Source: Tissierellia bacterium
Lineage (GTDB): Bacteria > Bacillota > Clostridia > Tissierellales > Tissierellaceae
Assembly (NCBI GenBank): GCA_012520755.1
Contig: JAAYNS010000010.1
Location: forward strand, 1 to 52,103
DNA length: 52,103 bases
Direction of reading: 5' to 3'
Shown here piece after piece: positions 1 to 7,480 of this stretch. The first letter of the stretch is position 1. Each line of letters starts with the position of its first letter. The notes under the pieces were generated by a model. That model saw only the letters and a list, made by a program, of their open reading frames with translations, was not told the origin of the DNA and did no database searches. The translations under genes and the position numbers were made by a program.

Positions 1-74
1 TAGTCAGCTTTTTCTTCTCCACCGATACCACCATAGAATTGATTTATATAATGAACTACTTTAATTTTAGCCAT
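1..74 (-). CDS. grdB: Glycine reductase component B, selenoprotein subunit (start only)
   Basis: Only the first 24 codons are inside the window; the gene runs off the left edge. The N-terminus reads MAKIKVVHYINQFYGG followed by IGGEEKAD, which is the conserved start of the GrdB/GrdF/GrdH family. These are the selenocysteine subunits of component B that bind the amino-acid substrate and pass it to GrdA. The order grdE-grdA-grdB on one strand and the glycine riboswitch upstream favour the glycine-specific GrdB over the sarcosine (GrdF) or betaine (GrdH) versions, but that choice is inference. The ATG follows a GGGGGG-type ribosome binding site, 62 bases after the grdA stop. The family's selenocysteine codon would lie outside the window. 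Confidence 0.85.
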   Translation of the reverse strand, partial: MAKIKVVHYINQFYGGIGGEEKAD

Positions 75-136
75 GTACTTCCCCCCTCTCTATTATTGAG
101 ACGAATTTATTAGTGAGGTATTTCCTCTGTATTTAA

Positions 137-610
137 TTAATATTTTGTATGTTCGTTTCTTATTGCACTTACTGCTGCTGTAATCTCATCTACATCAAGA
201 ACCATTTCCATCATACCTATTTGGTCATCATAAACATCTTCATCTACTGATTCTTTGAATTCTGGTTCTACTGGATGATAAACTTTAAGTCCCAACGGAA
301 CTCCTGCCAATGCACCTGCAAACGTAGGGTCTCCTGCTGTAACTGTTTCTGCTGCTAATGCTGAAGATTCTTCTTCTCCTCCACCAATTAACACTATACA
401 GTTTTCAGCTCCATACTTCTCTGATAATTCTAAGACCCTTTTTTGGTTTTCCAAGTCCATTGCGCCTGCAGCCGTTCAGACAAAACACTCAGTTGCTGAA
501 AATACTATCTCTGCAGGAGTTGTTTTAACGCATTCTTCCATTGCTGGACCAGGAATACCGTCTCTATCGCCAATTATTATAACTTTTGAGTTTTCATTAA
601 AAATTGACAT
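137..610 (-). CDS. grdA: Glycine/sarcosine/betaine reductase selenoprotein A
   Basis: A 157-residue selenoprotein that carries the carboxymethyl group as a selenoether between component B and component C, which releases acetyl phosphate. The frame from the ATG at 608-610 is interrupted by one TGA (476-478), which is codon 45 inside the motif ECFV-U-TAAGAMD. This is exactly the Cys-x-x-Sec position of GrdA. Downstream the frame continues with [18 protein letters not shown] and ends ISxIRNEHxxY-like, as in the family. Standard gene finders will start it at Met50 and lose the active site. It lies 38 bases after grdE and before grdB. The bases after the UGA (ACGGCTGCAGGCGCAATGG) can form the short stem-loop expected of a bacterial SECIS; the fold was not computed. 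Confidence 0.95.
476..478 (-). other. In-frame UGA selenocysteine codon of grdA
   Basis: The TGA codon lies between GTC and ACG in the grdA frame. It is flanked by the invariant CFV-U-TAAGAMD residues of GrdA, so it is read as selenocysteine 45. A SECIS is expected within the next ~40 bases toward lower coordinates. Decoding needs SelA/B/C/D, none of which is in this window. Confidence 0.93.
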
Positions 611-648
611 AACATATCTCCCTTCGTTTTTTATTTTTATATTTATCT

Positions 649-1935
649 TTAGAATCCTTTTGCTGACATTTTGTTAAAGCCAATCTCATTAGTTGCACCT
701 GTGATAGCTTGGATTTCAACAGTAATTGTACCATCTTCTGCTAAACTTCCGTCAAATCCTCCAGCTATGATATCAACATAATCTAATGAGCCTATTACCT
801 TGTCCATCTTTGGTAATACAATAACTTCGTTAGCATTTCCACCTGTAACTACTGCATTTGCTGAAGGATCTGCATCTGCCAGTGATTGACTTGCTCCATC
901 ACGGCCTGCATATTCGTCAGTAATAATTACAGTCTTAATACCTTTAGCTTCAAGTTTTTTAGTATTCATGATTAAGTCAGTATCAGGATTACCAAATCCT
1001 TCTTGTGACACTATTGCTCCATCTAAACCTAAATATTCAGCTAATTTAGATGTCCAGTTTGATGATCTTTCTTTATCTGCTAAATAAACATTTTCGTTTG
1101 TGATGATAACACCAACAAAGTTCAATGTTTTTCCATGAGCAGCATATAAGTCATGAATTACTGGGTTGTTAAGTTGATGATAAGTTGTATTTTTATCACA
1201 TGCTGATACACAGTTTCCACTAACTATAGCTCCATCCATAGCTTCAGTTGGATACATAATAGTTGGAACGATTTGTTTTGCATCAACTCCATAAACATAT
1301 GTGTCATGTAGCAATCCTTGAGTTTGAAGCATTTGAACGTATCCTACCTTTGGTAAATCTGGATATTTCTTAATTCCTTCTAATAAGGTATCAGTTTCAT
1401 ATACTTCTACTTCATCAGGCTCAACATTTTTAGCAGTTTCTGCTACATATGCTGCCGCCTTAAAGCCTGCAAATCTTACAGCTTTTTCATGCTCATGTTG
1501 TTTTAGTCCCTCTTTAGGTTCACAATTTAACACTAGGTTAATTGTTTTAGAAAATGGTGTGTAATCAGCTCCAGGTCCTGTCATATCAACAATACCTTCT
1601 TGGAAACCAACGATTTTTCCAGTTGTCATTACTGCACAACCCTTTAATACATTAGTTTTTCCTGAACCAACTACTTCTACCTTTGATAAGATTCCAGGAA
1701 AAACTCCACCTGGACCCTCAACCTTTACTCTTGGCTCAACAACGTCTTTTACTGGTGTTATTCTAACACTTTCACCAGGTTTGGCGATATCAACTTCTAC
1801 TGAAGCAAGATGTTCATCTTCTAATATTAGACTGATTAATTCATCTTTATTTACAAATAAAACACCTTCTTCAAGTTTAGTGGTATCTCCAAATTGTACA
1901 TCTTTAATTAGTACTTTCCCTAATTCTAGACGCAT
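649..1935 (-). CDS. grdE: Glycine reductase component B, alpha/beta precursor
   Basis: A 428-residue proprotein of component B. In the family it is cleaved at an internal cysteine, giving beta and pyruvoyl-containing alpha subunits; the pyruvoyl group binds the substrate amine. The motif [12 protein letters not shown] places the cleavage cysteine at residue 242, the position described for this family. Other family hallmarks are [13 protein letters not shown] at the N-terminus and [10 protein letters not shown] near the C-terminus. The ATG at 1933-1935 follows a GGGAGGTGAACGT ribosome binding site. It is the first gene of the operon, directly behind the riboswitch leader; the grdX/trxB/trxA genes that precede grdE in many clostridial operons are absent here. 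It is followed by grdA after 38 bases. Confidence 0.95.
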   Translation of the reverse strand: MRLELGKVLIKDVQFGDTTKLEEGVLFVNKDELISLILEDEHLASVEVDIAKPGESVRITPVKDVVEPRVKVEGPGGVFPGILSKVEVVGSGKTNVLKGCAVMTTGKIVGFQEGIVDMTGPGADYTPFSKTINLVLNCEPKEGLKQHEHEKAVRFAGFKAAAYVAETAKNVEPDEVEVYETDTLLEGIKKYPDLPKVGYVQMLQTQGLLHDTYVYGVDAKQIVPTIMYPTEAMDGAIVSGNCVSACDKNTTYHQLNNPVIHDLYAAHGKTLNFVGVIITNENVYLADKERSSNWTSKLAEYLGLDGAIVSQEGFGNPDTDLIMNTKKLEAKGIKTVIITDEYAGRDGASQSLADADPSANAVVTGGNANEVIVLPKMDKVIGSLDYVDIIAGGFDGSLAEDGTITVEIQAITGATNEIGFNKMSAKGF

Positions 1936-2096
1936 ACGTTCACCTCCCTTTAATTTTAAAAATATATTTAATACTGGTTTTCCAGTTTTAAATCAAGTAT
2001 ACATTATCATGGATAATATACCCAAAAACTAAATATTAATTTATAATACTCAAAATTAATTAAACTTTTTGTAGAAATAATTATATACTATCTACT

Positions 2097-2135
2097 AAAA
2101 AAACAGAGTAAATAGGCATGCCTATTTACTCTGTT
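2097..2135 (-). terminator. Riboswitch-controlled intrinsic terminator of the grd leader
   Basis: A perfect 34-base palindrome (2102-2135, 17-base arms around GGCATGCC) is followed on the minus strand by seven T residues (2097-2103 on the template). Its upstream arm includes CAGAG (2129-2133), the same bases that form the 3' strand of P1 of the second glycine aptamer. The two structures therefore exclude each other: glycine-bound RNA should prevent the terminator and turn the operon on. Confidence 0.88.
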
Positions 2136-2290
2136 GTTGACCTAAGAGTTTCCCATAATGGTTGCTCAATCGGTGATTAATACTTTCCAGAGTCCTGTCA
2201 AAAAACGGTCCTTTTACCTGAGAGCATCAATATGAAAATGGCCTTCCATATTTTACCCCTTCGGTGCCACATAGTGGTCTCTCCCGAATT
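2129..2290 (-). promoter_or_regulatory. Tandem glycine riboswitch
   Basis: Read on the minus strand, aptamer 1 runs from CGGGAGAGACC (2286) through GGCACCGAAGGGGTAAAA to GCTCTCAGGTAAAAGGACCG (ending near 2206), all close to the glycine (gcvT) riboswitch consensus. After a short linker (TTTTTTGACAGGA) aptamer 2 follows: CTCTGGAAAG (2192) ... CACCGATTGAGCAACC ... AAACTCTTAGGTCAACAACAGAG (ending 2129), more diverged but complete, with a CTCTG/CAGAG P1 stem. It sits in the ~400-base leader of grdE and feeds a terminator. Glycine reductase is a known target of glycine riboswitches in clostridia, consistent with an on-switch in glycine excess. Confidence 0.93.
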
Positions 2291-2342
2291 TATCATTCAG
2301 AAACGTATAAAATTGTTATGTAAAATTTCACTGTCCTTAATG

Positions 2343-2371
2343 ATTATAACCTAAGAGAAAAAAAAATTCAA
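2343..2371 (-). promoter_or_regulatory. Promoter of the grd operon (sigma-A type)
   Basis: Minus strand TTGAAT (2366-2371), a 17-base spacer and a perfect TATAAT (2343-2348). Transcription would begin near 2336, about 45 bases before the first aptamer. The spacing and match are good; start site not measured. Confidence 0.75.
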
Positions 2372-2415
2372 CAGGTTTTTGTTAATTAATTAACTTATTT
2401 TTTTATTACATCATT

Positions 2416-2880
2416 TTATCTAAGATTTGGAAATTTTAATTGTCTTAAAGCCTCATAGATTATTATATTTGCAGAGTTTGCAAGATTTAACGACCTACCA
2501 ATATCTTTCATAGGTATCCGAATGGCAGTATCCATGTGCTTATCAATTAAATCTTCATCTAATCCTTTCGTTTCTTTACCAAATACAAAATATGACTCAT
2601 CCTTGTAGTTAAACTCATCATAGCTTCTATGGGTTTTAGTTGTTGCAAAATAAAAAGTTCCTTGTGGATTTTTTTCTAATACTTCTCCAAAACTATCATA
2701 GATATGTAAATCTACTAAAGGCCAATAATCAAGACCTGCCCTCTTTAAATGTTTGTCATCTATAGAAAAGCCTAAAGGCCTTACTAAATGTAATGAAGTT
2801 CCAGTCAATGCACAGGTTCTCGCTATTGCACCTGTATTATATGGAATCTCTGGTTCAACCAATACAATATTTAAACTCAC
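2416..2880 (-). CDS. trmL: tRNA (cytidine/uridine-34 2'-O)-methyltransferase
   Basis: A 154-residue SPOUT methyltransferase of the TrmL/YibK/CspR family, which 2'-O-methylates the wobble nucleotide of tRNA-Leu isoacceptors using S-adenosylmethionine. Visible family motifs are the N-terminal VLVEPEIPYNTGAIARTCA, the middle FVFGKETKGLDEDL and the C-terminal IPMKDIGRSLNLANSANIIIYEALRQL, which form the trefoil-knot cofactor site. Length is that of the family. The start is a GTG at 2878-2880 behind GGGGATGATATGCT, only 6 bases after the stop of the upstream HAD phosphatase gene, so the two are probably cotranscribed. Its stop is about 45 bases from the divergent-side grd promoter; no obvious terminator was seen between. 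Confidence 0.93.
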   Translation of the reverse strand: MSLNIVLVEPEIPYNTGAIARTCALTGTSLHLVRPLGFSIDDKHLKRAGLDYWPLVDLHIYDSFGEVLEKNPQGTFYFATTKTHRSYDEFNYKDESYFVFGKETKGLDEDLIDKHMDTAIRIPMKDIGRSLNLANSANIIIYEALRQLKFPNLR

Positions 2881-2886
2881 AGCATA

Positions 2887-3699
2887 TCATCCCCGTTTTA
2901 ATATAAATTTATCTATAACTTCAGCAACACCATCATCATCATTTGTCTTAGTAACGAAGTCAGCTTTTTTCAACACTTCATCTTCTGCATTCTCCATTGC
3001 AACACCTAGTCCAGCATACTTTATCATGGATAAATCATTTTCATTATCGCCAATAGCAATAACTTCTTCCTTGGAAATATTTAGCTTGTTACACAAAAAT
3101 TCTAAACTTGACCCTTTAGAAGCATCTTTATCCATCACTTCAATATTATTAACCCAAGACCTAGTTACATTAACTTCAGGTATTTCAACTAAATCGCCTT
3201 TTAGTGACTTTAGTTTATTGATATCATTGTCAATAAAAATAAATTTATAGGCGCTTAAATTATCTATTTTATAAATGTCCTTTATATCTGATAAAACTCT
3301 GAAATCTATACCTAAATCTCTATTATTATAAAAAGCTACTATTTCCTTAACATAATTAGTTGAATACATTGTTTTAGTATCATAAAAATGATAGTAAATA
3401 TCATAATACTTACCAATATCCATCATTTTTTCTACCTTGTCTAAATCTATACTTTGCCTATGTATTATTCCATCAAAACCATCCATGATAACTGCTCCAT
3501 TACATGCAATAATATAATCATCAAGCCCTAGTTCTTTTGCATAAGCTTGTGCTGAACTAAGCATACGTCCAGTTGATAAAACAACATTTACCCCTTTCTT
3601 TTTGGCAGCATTAATTGCATCTATATTCCTTTTAGATAATTCTTGTTTACTATTTAGTAGTGTTCCATCCATATCTATAGCTATTAATTTATAATCCAT
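2887..3699 (-). CDS. Cof-type HAD-IIB hydrolase (sugar phosphatase-like)
   Basis: A 270-residue haloacid-dehalogenase-superfamily phosphatase of the Cof/YidA type. Motif I is IAIDMDGTLLN (nucleophile Asp and acid/base Asp), motif II is VVLSTGR, and motifs III/IV are GSSLEFL ... VIAIGDNENDLSMI with the Mg-binding GDNEND. The IIB cap domain lies between about residues 85 and 190. Members dephosphorylate sugar phosphates, FMN or related metabolites; the substrate cannot be told from sequence. The ATG at 3697-3699 was chosen because GAGGGGTGG lies just before it; a frame-consistent upstream TTG would put the ribosome binding site inside the gene. It is followed by trmL after 6 bases. Confidence 0.9.
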   Translation of the reverse strand: MDYKLIAIDMDGTLLNSKQELSKRNIDAINAAKKKGVNVVLSTGRMLSSAQAYAKELGLDDYIIACNGAVIMDGFDGIIHRQSIDLDKVEKMMDIGKYYDIYYHFYDTKTMYSTNYVKEIVAFYNNRDLGIDFRVLSDIKDIYKIDNLSAYKFIFIDNDINKLKSLKGDLVEIPEVNVTRSWVNNIEVMDKDASKGSSLEFLCNKLNISKEEVIAIGDNENDLSMIKYAGLGVAMENAEDEVLKKADFVTKTNDDDGVAEVIDKFILKRG

Positions 3700-3741
3700 T
3701 ATTCCACCCCTCAAAAATATAATATACCATAATCATAAAAG

Positions 3742-3783
3742 AAAAAAAAGCAATAGTAATTTACACGGGCAAATTACTATTGC
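3742..3783 (-). terminator. Intrinsic terminator after the DapF-like gene
   Basis: Arms 3750-3762 and 3771-3783 (GCAATAGTAATTT and its complement, 13 bp, 8-base loop) are followed on the minus strand by eight Ts. It ends the nth-VanW-racemase transcript before the HAD phosphatase gene. A T-run is also present on the other strand, but there is no plus-strand gene nearby. Confidence 0.88.
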
Positions 3784-3837
3784 TTTTTATCTTTGTTACC
3801 ACTAACAGTTGAAAGCAGAAAAATAATAGAAAAAACC

Positions 3838-4680
3838 TTATAAATATACAATCCCTTCTGATACGATTTCCACTTGTCCATCTAAGTATAAATTGGCCAC
3901 TTTACCATCTTCTAGGCTAACAGAAACATTTAATTTTCCGCCAGGTTGTTCTACACTTTCTTCTATATTTTTACTTCTTTCTAAGGCCAAAGCTACCCCC
4001 AATGCTGATGTACCTGATGCACAGCTTCTTTCCCAATACTTGCTATCCGTTGCCCTTACATATACTAACGGCTTTAGGAAACCCGTCTCTGAATTATAAA
4101 ACATTATGCCAAAGGCATCATATTGGCCTTTATCCATTTTCTTTTTAATTGTTTCAAAAAACTCCTCCTTATTGTTTACATCATTATCTTCAACAATAAA
4201 GTGAGTAATACCAGGAAAATCAACTCTGGTCATATCTACTAATCCTCCATTAAAGAGAATATTAGTTTTAGAACTTCTTGTAGCCAATGGCATTTGAACC
4301 CTTGAAAAATATACATTCTCCTTATCAGTAGCCCTCACTTGGCAGTATACTAATTCATCACTACCTGATACCTCTAACATAATATTGTAAACACCATCAT
4401 CTTTAAGGACGCTATCTATCTTTAGGTGTACCATCAGTGCTGCTAAGGATCTCGTAGCATTTCCACAAAACTCTCCACCCATCATTTGCAATCTAAGGGT
4501 ATTAAGACTTCTCCCTTTTGTAGTTCTTGGGCTTTCTATAAAACCTACTTGTTCACCGTGTAAGCTGTTGTAATCCATCAATTTGTTAGCAATAATCTTA
4601 TGCTGTGATGAATCTACCAAATCCATAACAAATATTGTCATGTTTTCCACAGGATTTACTTTTACATAGTTTAGTTTCAT
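3838..4680 (-). CDS. DapF-fold PLP-independent amino-acid racemase/epimerase
   Basis: A 280-residue protein with the two-cysteine active site of the diaminopimelate epimerase fold: MMGGEFCGNATRS (Cys72) and WERSCASGTSALG (Cys220). The first motif is GGEFCGNATR rather than the N-x-DGS...CGNGxR of true DapF, and it resembles histidine-racemase-like members such as CntK. I therefore call it an amino-acid racemase of the superfamily, not DapF. No lysine-biosynthesis genes are nearby. The start chosen is the ATG at 4678-4680 behind GAGGAGGTCAAG; an in-frame TTG at 4698 would overlap the upstream gene and place the ribosome binding site inside the coding region. It lies 14 bases after the VanW-like gene and before a strong terminator, so it ends this operon. 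Confidence 0.75.
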   Translation of the reverse strand: MKLNYVKVNPVENMTIFVMDLVDSSQHKIIANKLMDYNSLHGEQVGFIESPRTTKGRSLNTLRLQMMGGEFCGNATRSLAALMVHLKIDSVLKDDGVYNIMLEVSGSDELVYCQVRATDKENVYFSRVQMPLATRSSKTNILFNGGLVDMTRVDFPGITHFIVEDNDVNNKEEFFETIKKKMDKGQYDAFGIMFYNSETGFLKPLVYVRATDSKYWERSCASGTSALGVALALERSKNIEESVEQPGGKLNVSVSLEDGKVANLYLDGQVEIVSEGIVYL

Positions 4681-4694
4681 CTTGACCTCCTCTA

Positions 4695-6194
4695 TCAAGG
4701 TATGTCTATTACCTCGATATTTTCATCTATGATTTCTTCCTCAGCTTCATCATTAACAGGATCAACACTTGTTGGCTCTTCGTTTAAAATTTCTTCATTT
4801 AATATCTCTTCCGTCTCATCTAATAATGGAACTACTACCTCTTCAGCTGGCTTGGAAACTGGCAATTCTGGTCCTACATTATAAATAAAGTCTTTTTCCC
4901 TATAATAATCATAGGAAATTTGATACCTATCTACTATTTTGCCATCTTTAATAATTGATTTATATGTTCTTACTTTATAACCATTCCTGCCTTCTTGAAC
5001 TACTTCTCTAGTGCCAGGTTCTAGATTAGGATCTAATCTCTCATGAACTTTATAAGGTATTGCCTCTATTAACTCAGGCTCTATTCTTACAGTATAGTCT
5101 TTTGCATTTGTATCTCCATATACATAAAAGTGAATATTATTTCCCACTGCTTTTGATGTAATATAAATTGGAAAATCATAATTGTTTTTAAATTTCAAAT
5201 CTAAATATCCACTTGCTACTGCTCCGTCCATTCCCCTAGGAACATAGGCTGCAGCTATTGAATGGGGATGCCTTTCCACTATATTTACATCTGCTAATAA
5301 CAATGCATTATAAAGAGTTGTTGATGCCTGGCAAACACCTCCACCAATCCCAGGTGTTAACTCACCATTTAAGATAACAGGCGCTTCTTTAAATCCAGTA
5401 CTACTTGTTATAGAGCCAACAGTTTCATTAAAGGAGATTTCATCTCCTGGAAGGACTAATAAATCGCTTACCTTTCTTGCCGCTAACTTAATATTCTGTA
5501 CTCTTCCAGAGGAACTTCCTTTAAAGGAAGTGGAAAATTGACCAATTACGCCATTTATCCTACTTAATAGTTCTTTTGTAATTACAGGCTCCTGTATTTC
5601 TACAGGAATGCTAATATCTTCAAGCTTATCCATATTATCAACTAATAAATCTATAAGCTCTTCTTCCTTAATAATTATTCCCTTTTCTTCTTCTGTAACT
5701 ATAAAATCCCCATTATTAAAATCGAAGCTTGCATTTAGGCAATCCTGATTAAAATCTTCTTTAATCCTATCTACTATCTCTAACAATAAATCTTTGTTAT
5801 AGTTTACCTCTAAATTAATTAATTTATTATTGCTTTTTAAATCACTTATAGTTATATATCGACTTATTGGATTACCCCTTCTGCCTATGTTATAAGCTTC
5901 TTCAATGGCCTCTTCATAATCATAAGAGTATTCTATATCCTTTAATGCAATCTGGTATTTTTTGTCACCATAAGATAAATTAAAAAATCTATCTTGATAA
6001 TCGTCTTGCTTTCTCTCCTTAATAAAATTGAGAGCTTTTGATTTTGTCATTCCTCCGATATCATATCCATCGATAATTATTCCCTGGTAAACACTATCAG
6101 TATTAATTTCAGCAGTGTATACATAAAGTCCTGTTCCTATAATAGCTCCTAATAGGATTGTGATTAATAGGATTATCAGATAAACTTTCTTCAT
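4695..6194 (-). CDS. VanW family wall-associated protein with G5 domain
   Basis: A 499-residue secreted or membrane-anchored protein. Residues 1-28 form an uncleaved-looking signal anchor (KKVYLIILLITILLGAIIG). Residues ~35-200 match the peptidoglycan-binding-4/YoaR-like region, ~220-350 the VanW domain with LPGDEISFNETVG and PGIGGGVCQASTTLYNA, and ~360-440 a G5 domain (RTYKSIIKDGKIV). The tail is acidic with ILNEEILNEE repeats. VanW domains occur in vancomycin clusters and in many sporulating Firmicutes; the biochemical role is not settled, so only a cell-wall function is inferred. The ATG overlaps the nth stop by 4 bases (ATGA), indicating translational coupling. Confidence 0.88.
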   Translation of the reverse strand: MKKVYLIILLITILLGAIIGTGLYVYTAEINTDSVYQGIIIDGYDIGGMTKSKALNFIKERKQDDYQDRFFNLSYGDKKYQIALKDIEYSYDYEEAIEEAYNIGRRGNPISRYITISDLKSNNKLINLEVNYNKDLLLEIVDRIKEDFNQDCLNASFDFNNGDFIVTEEEKGIIIKEEELIDLLVDNMDKLEDISIPVEIQEPVITKELLSRINGVIGQFSTSFKGSSSGRVQNIKLAARKVSDLLVLPGDEISFNETVGSITSSTGFKEAPVILNGELTPGIGGGVCQASTTLYNALLLADVNIVERHPHSIAAAYVPRGMDGAVASGYLDLKFKNNYDFPIYITSKAVGNNIHFYVYGDTNAKDYTVRIEPELIEAIPYKVHERLDPNLEPGTREVVQEGRNGYKVRTYKSIIKDGKIVDRYQISYDYYREKDFIYNVGPELPVSKPAEEVVVPLLDETEEILNEEILNEEPTSVDPVNDEAEEEIIDENIEVIDIP

Positions 6195-6847
6195 CTCTTA
6201 TCACTTCCATTTTCGTAATAATATTTACAATACTCTGTCAAAGGACACTCTTCACAAATAGGTCTTCTAGCTTTACACATTCTTCTTCCATGAAAAATCA
6301 GGAGATGATGAGCTTTTGACCACATGGTTTTATCAATTTTCTTCATCAAGTCTACTTCTGTCTCCTCGACTGTGCTACTATTAGCAATCCCTATTCTGTT
6401 AGACACTCTAAAAACATGAGTATCGACAGCTATGGCTGGAGTTCCAAAAGCATTACTTATAACAACATTTGCAGTTTTCCTACCTACACCAGGTAGAGAC
6501 ATCAATTCATCTCTACTTTCTGGAACTTTACTATCATGTTTTTCTACTAAGAGTCTACAAGTAGCTAATATATTTCTGCTTTTATTATTATAAAAGCCAA
6601 TAGTTCTTATTCTTTCAGCTAGCTCCTCTGCATTAAGCTTCAAATAATCCTCTGGAGTCTTTAATTCTTTAAACAATTTGGATGTTACTTTATTAACTTG
6701 TACATCTGTAGTTTGAGCAGATAATATAGTTGCTATTAAAAGTTCAAAAGAGTTCTCAAAATTTAATTCTGCTTTAGCATCAGGATATAAATCATTTAAT
6801 ATATTTAATATCTCTTTTGTATTCTTTTTTGTAATTCTTTTTGCCAT
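6191..6847 (-). CDS. nth: Endonuclease III (base-excision DNA glycosylase)
   Basis: A 218-residue bifunctional DNA glycosylase/AP lyase that removes oxidised pyrimidines. The helix-hairpin-helix LPGVGRKTANVVISNAFG carries the catalytic lysine, VDTHVFRVSNRIG the catalytic aspartate, and C-terminal CKARRPICEECPLTEYC holds the four cysteines (C-x6-C-x2-C-x5-C) of the [4Fe-4S] cluster. Length and motif order are those of the family. The ATG follows AGGTGATTAT. Upstream by 9 bases is the DUF503 gene; downstream it overlaps the VanW-like gene by 4 bases, so the three or four genes form one operon. Confidence 0.96.
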   Translation of the reverse strand: MAKRITKKNTKEILNILNDLYPDAKAELNFENSFELLIATILSAQTTDVQVNKVTSKLFKELKTPEDYLKLNAEELAERIRTIGFYNNKSRNILATCRLLVEKHDSKVPESRDELMSLPGVGRKTANVVISNAFGTPAIAVDTHVFRVSNRIGIANSSTVEETEVDLMKKIDKTMWSKAHHLLIFHGRRMCKARRPICEECPLTEYCKYYYENGSDKR

Positions 6848-6855
6848 ATAATCAC

Positions 6856-7137
6856 CTACAATATTTCAATGGTATAGTCAACTATTTCTACCCTACTGTC
6901 AGCATCTATAAACTTTATTACCTTAGATACTATTTGATTAGCGTGTTGTGTATCATTTGTTACACATGCAAAACCAATAATTGACGACTTCCAACTATCA
7001 TTTAAGTCAACTTCTGCAATGGATATATTAAATCTAGATTGCAGTTTCCCAATAATACTTTTAATTACTTGTCTTTTTTCTTTAATAGAATTAGCTTCAT
7101 ATATGTTTAGCTTCAAAGAACAGGTACCTATTATCAA
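6856..7137 (-). CDS. DUF503 (YlxP-like) small protein
   Basis: A 93-residue protein of the DUF503 family, recognised by IIGTCSLKLNIYEANSIKEKRQVIKSI and RFNISIAEVDLNDSWKSSIIGFACV. Family members are usually encoded near translation and ribosome-maturation genes; the molecular function is not established. I chose the TTG at 7135-7137 because family proteins start at MIIGT and GGGGTGAGG precedes it; a GTG three codons upstream (7144-7146) is the alternative, but nothing resembling a ribosome binding site stands in front of it. It is the first gene of the operon leading into nth, 9 bases upstream of it. Confidence 0.85.
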   Translation of the reverse strand: MIIGTCSLKLNIYEANSIKEKRQVIKSIIGKLQSRFNISIAEVDLNDSWKSSIIGFACVTNDTQHANQIVSKVIKFIDADSRVEIVDYTIEIL

Positions 7138-7146
7138 AGTCCTCAC

Positions 7147-7418
7147 CCCGTTATATATTAAGTCCTATACTATTATATTAAACTATTGTCTAATAAATTT
7201 GTAGTTACAAAATTGTATCAATTCACGATGCACAGTTCACAATTGTTAGAGCCTAGCCTAAGATGATTAAAAGCCGAGATTCGCTTTGAAGCCGTAACAC
7301 TACTAACAAAGTGAGTAGATCTACGTCTCATTCCAGGAATGTCCAAGAAGCTTAGTGAACGGAAACATTCTACGACTCCCTTCAGAATGACTAGATTTAA
7401 GCAAGTTCGAATGACAAC
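7147..7418. repeat. Gene-free stretch with dispersed-repeat-like sequence
   Basis: No coding frame is visible. The stretch 7225-7420 is clearly richer in G+C than its surroundings and contains text typical of dispersed intergenic repeats of clostridia. On the minus strand it includes GTCATTCTGAAGGGAGTCG followed by AGAATGTTTCCG. Another hint is the short motif TTGTTCACTG, found twice close together at about 7449 and 7470, and a similar CAGTTCACAATTG at 7232. I infer an old intergenic repeat insertion between kbl and the DUF503 operon; a genome-wide self-comparison would settle it. Confidence 0.45.
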
Positions 7419-7444
7419 ATAAAAGAGGCGACCGCAAGGTCGCC
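7419..7444 (-). terminator. Intrinsic terminator after kbl
   Basis: GGCGACC (7427-7433) pairs with GGTCGCC (7438-7444) around a 4-base loop, followed on the minus strand by TCTTTTATG. It lies 37 bases past the kbl stop. Confidence 0.8.
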
Positions 7445-7480
7445 CTCATTGTTCACTGTTCCTTATTCATTGTTCACTGC

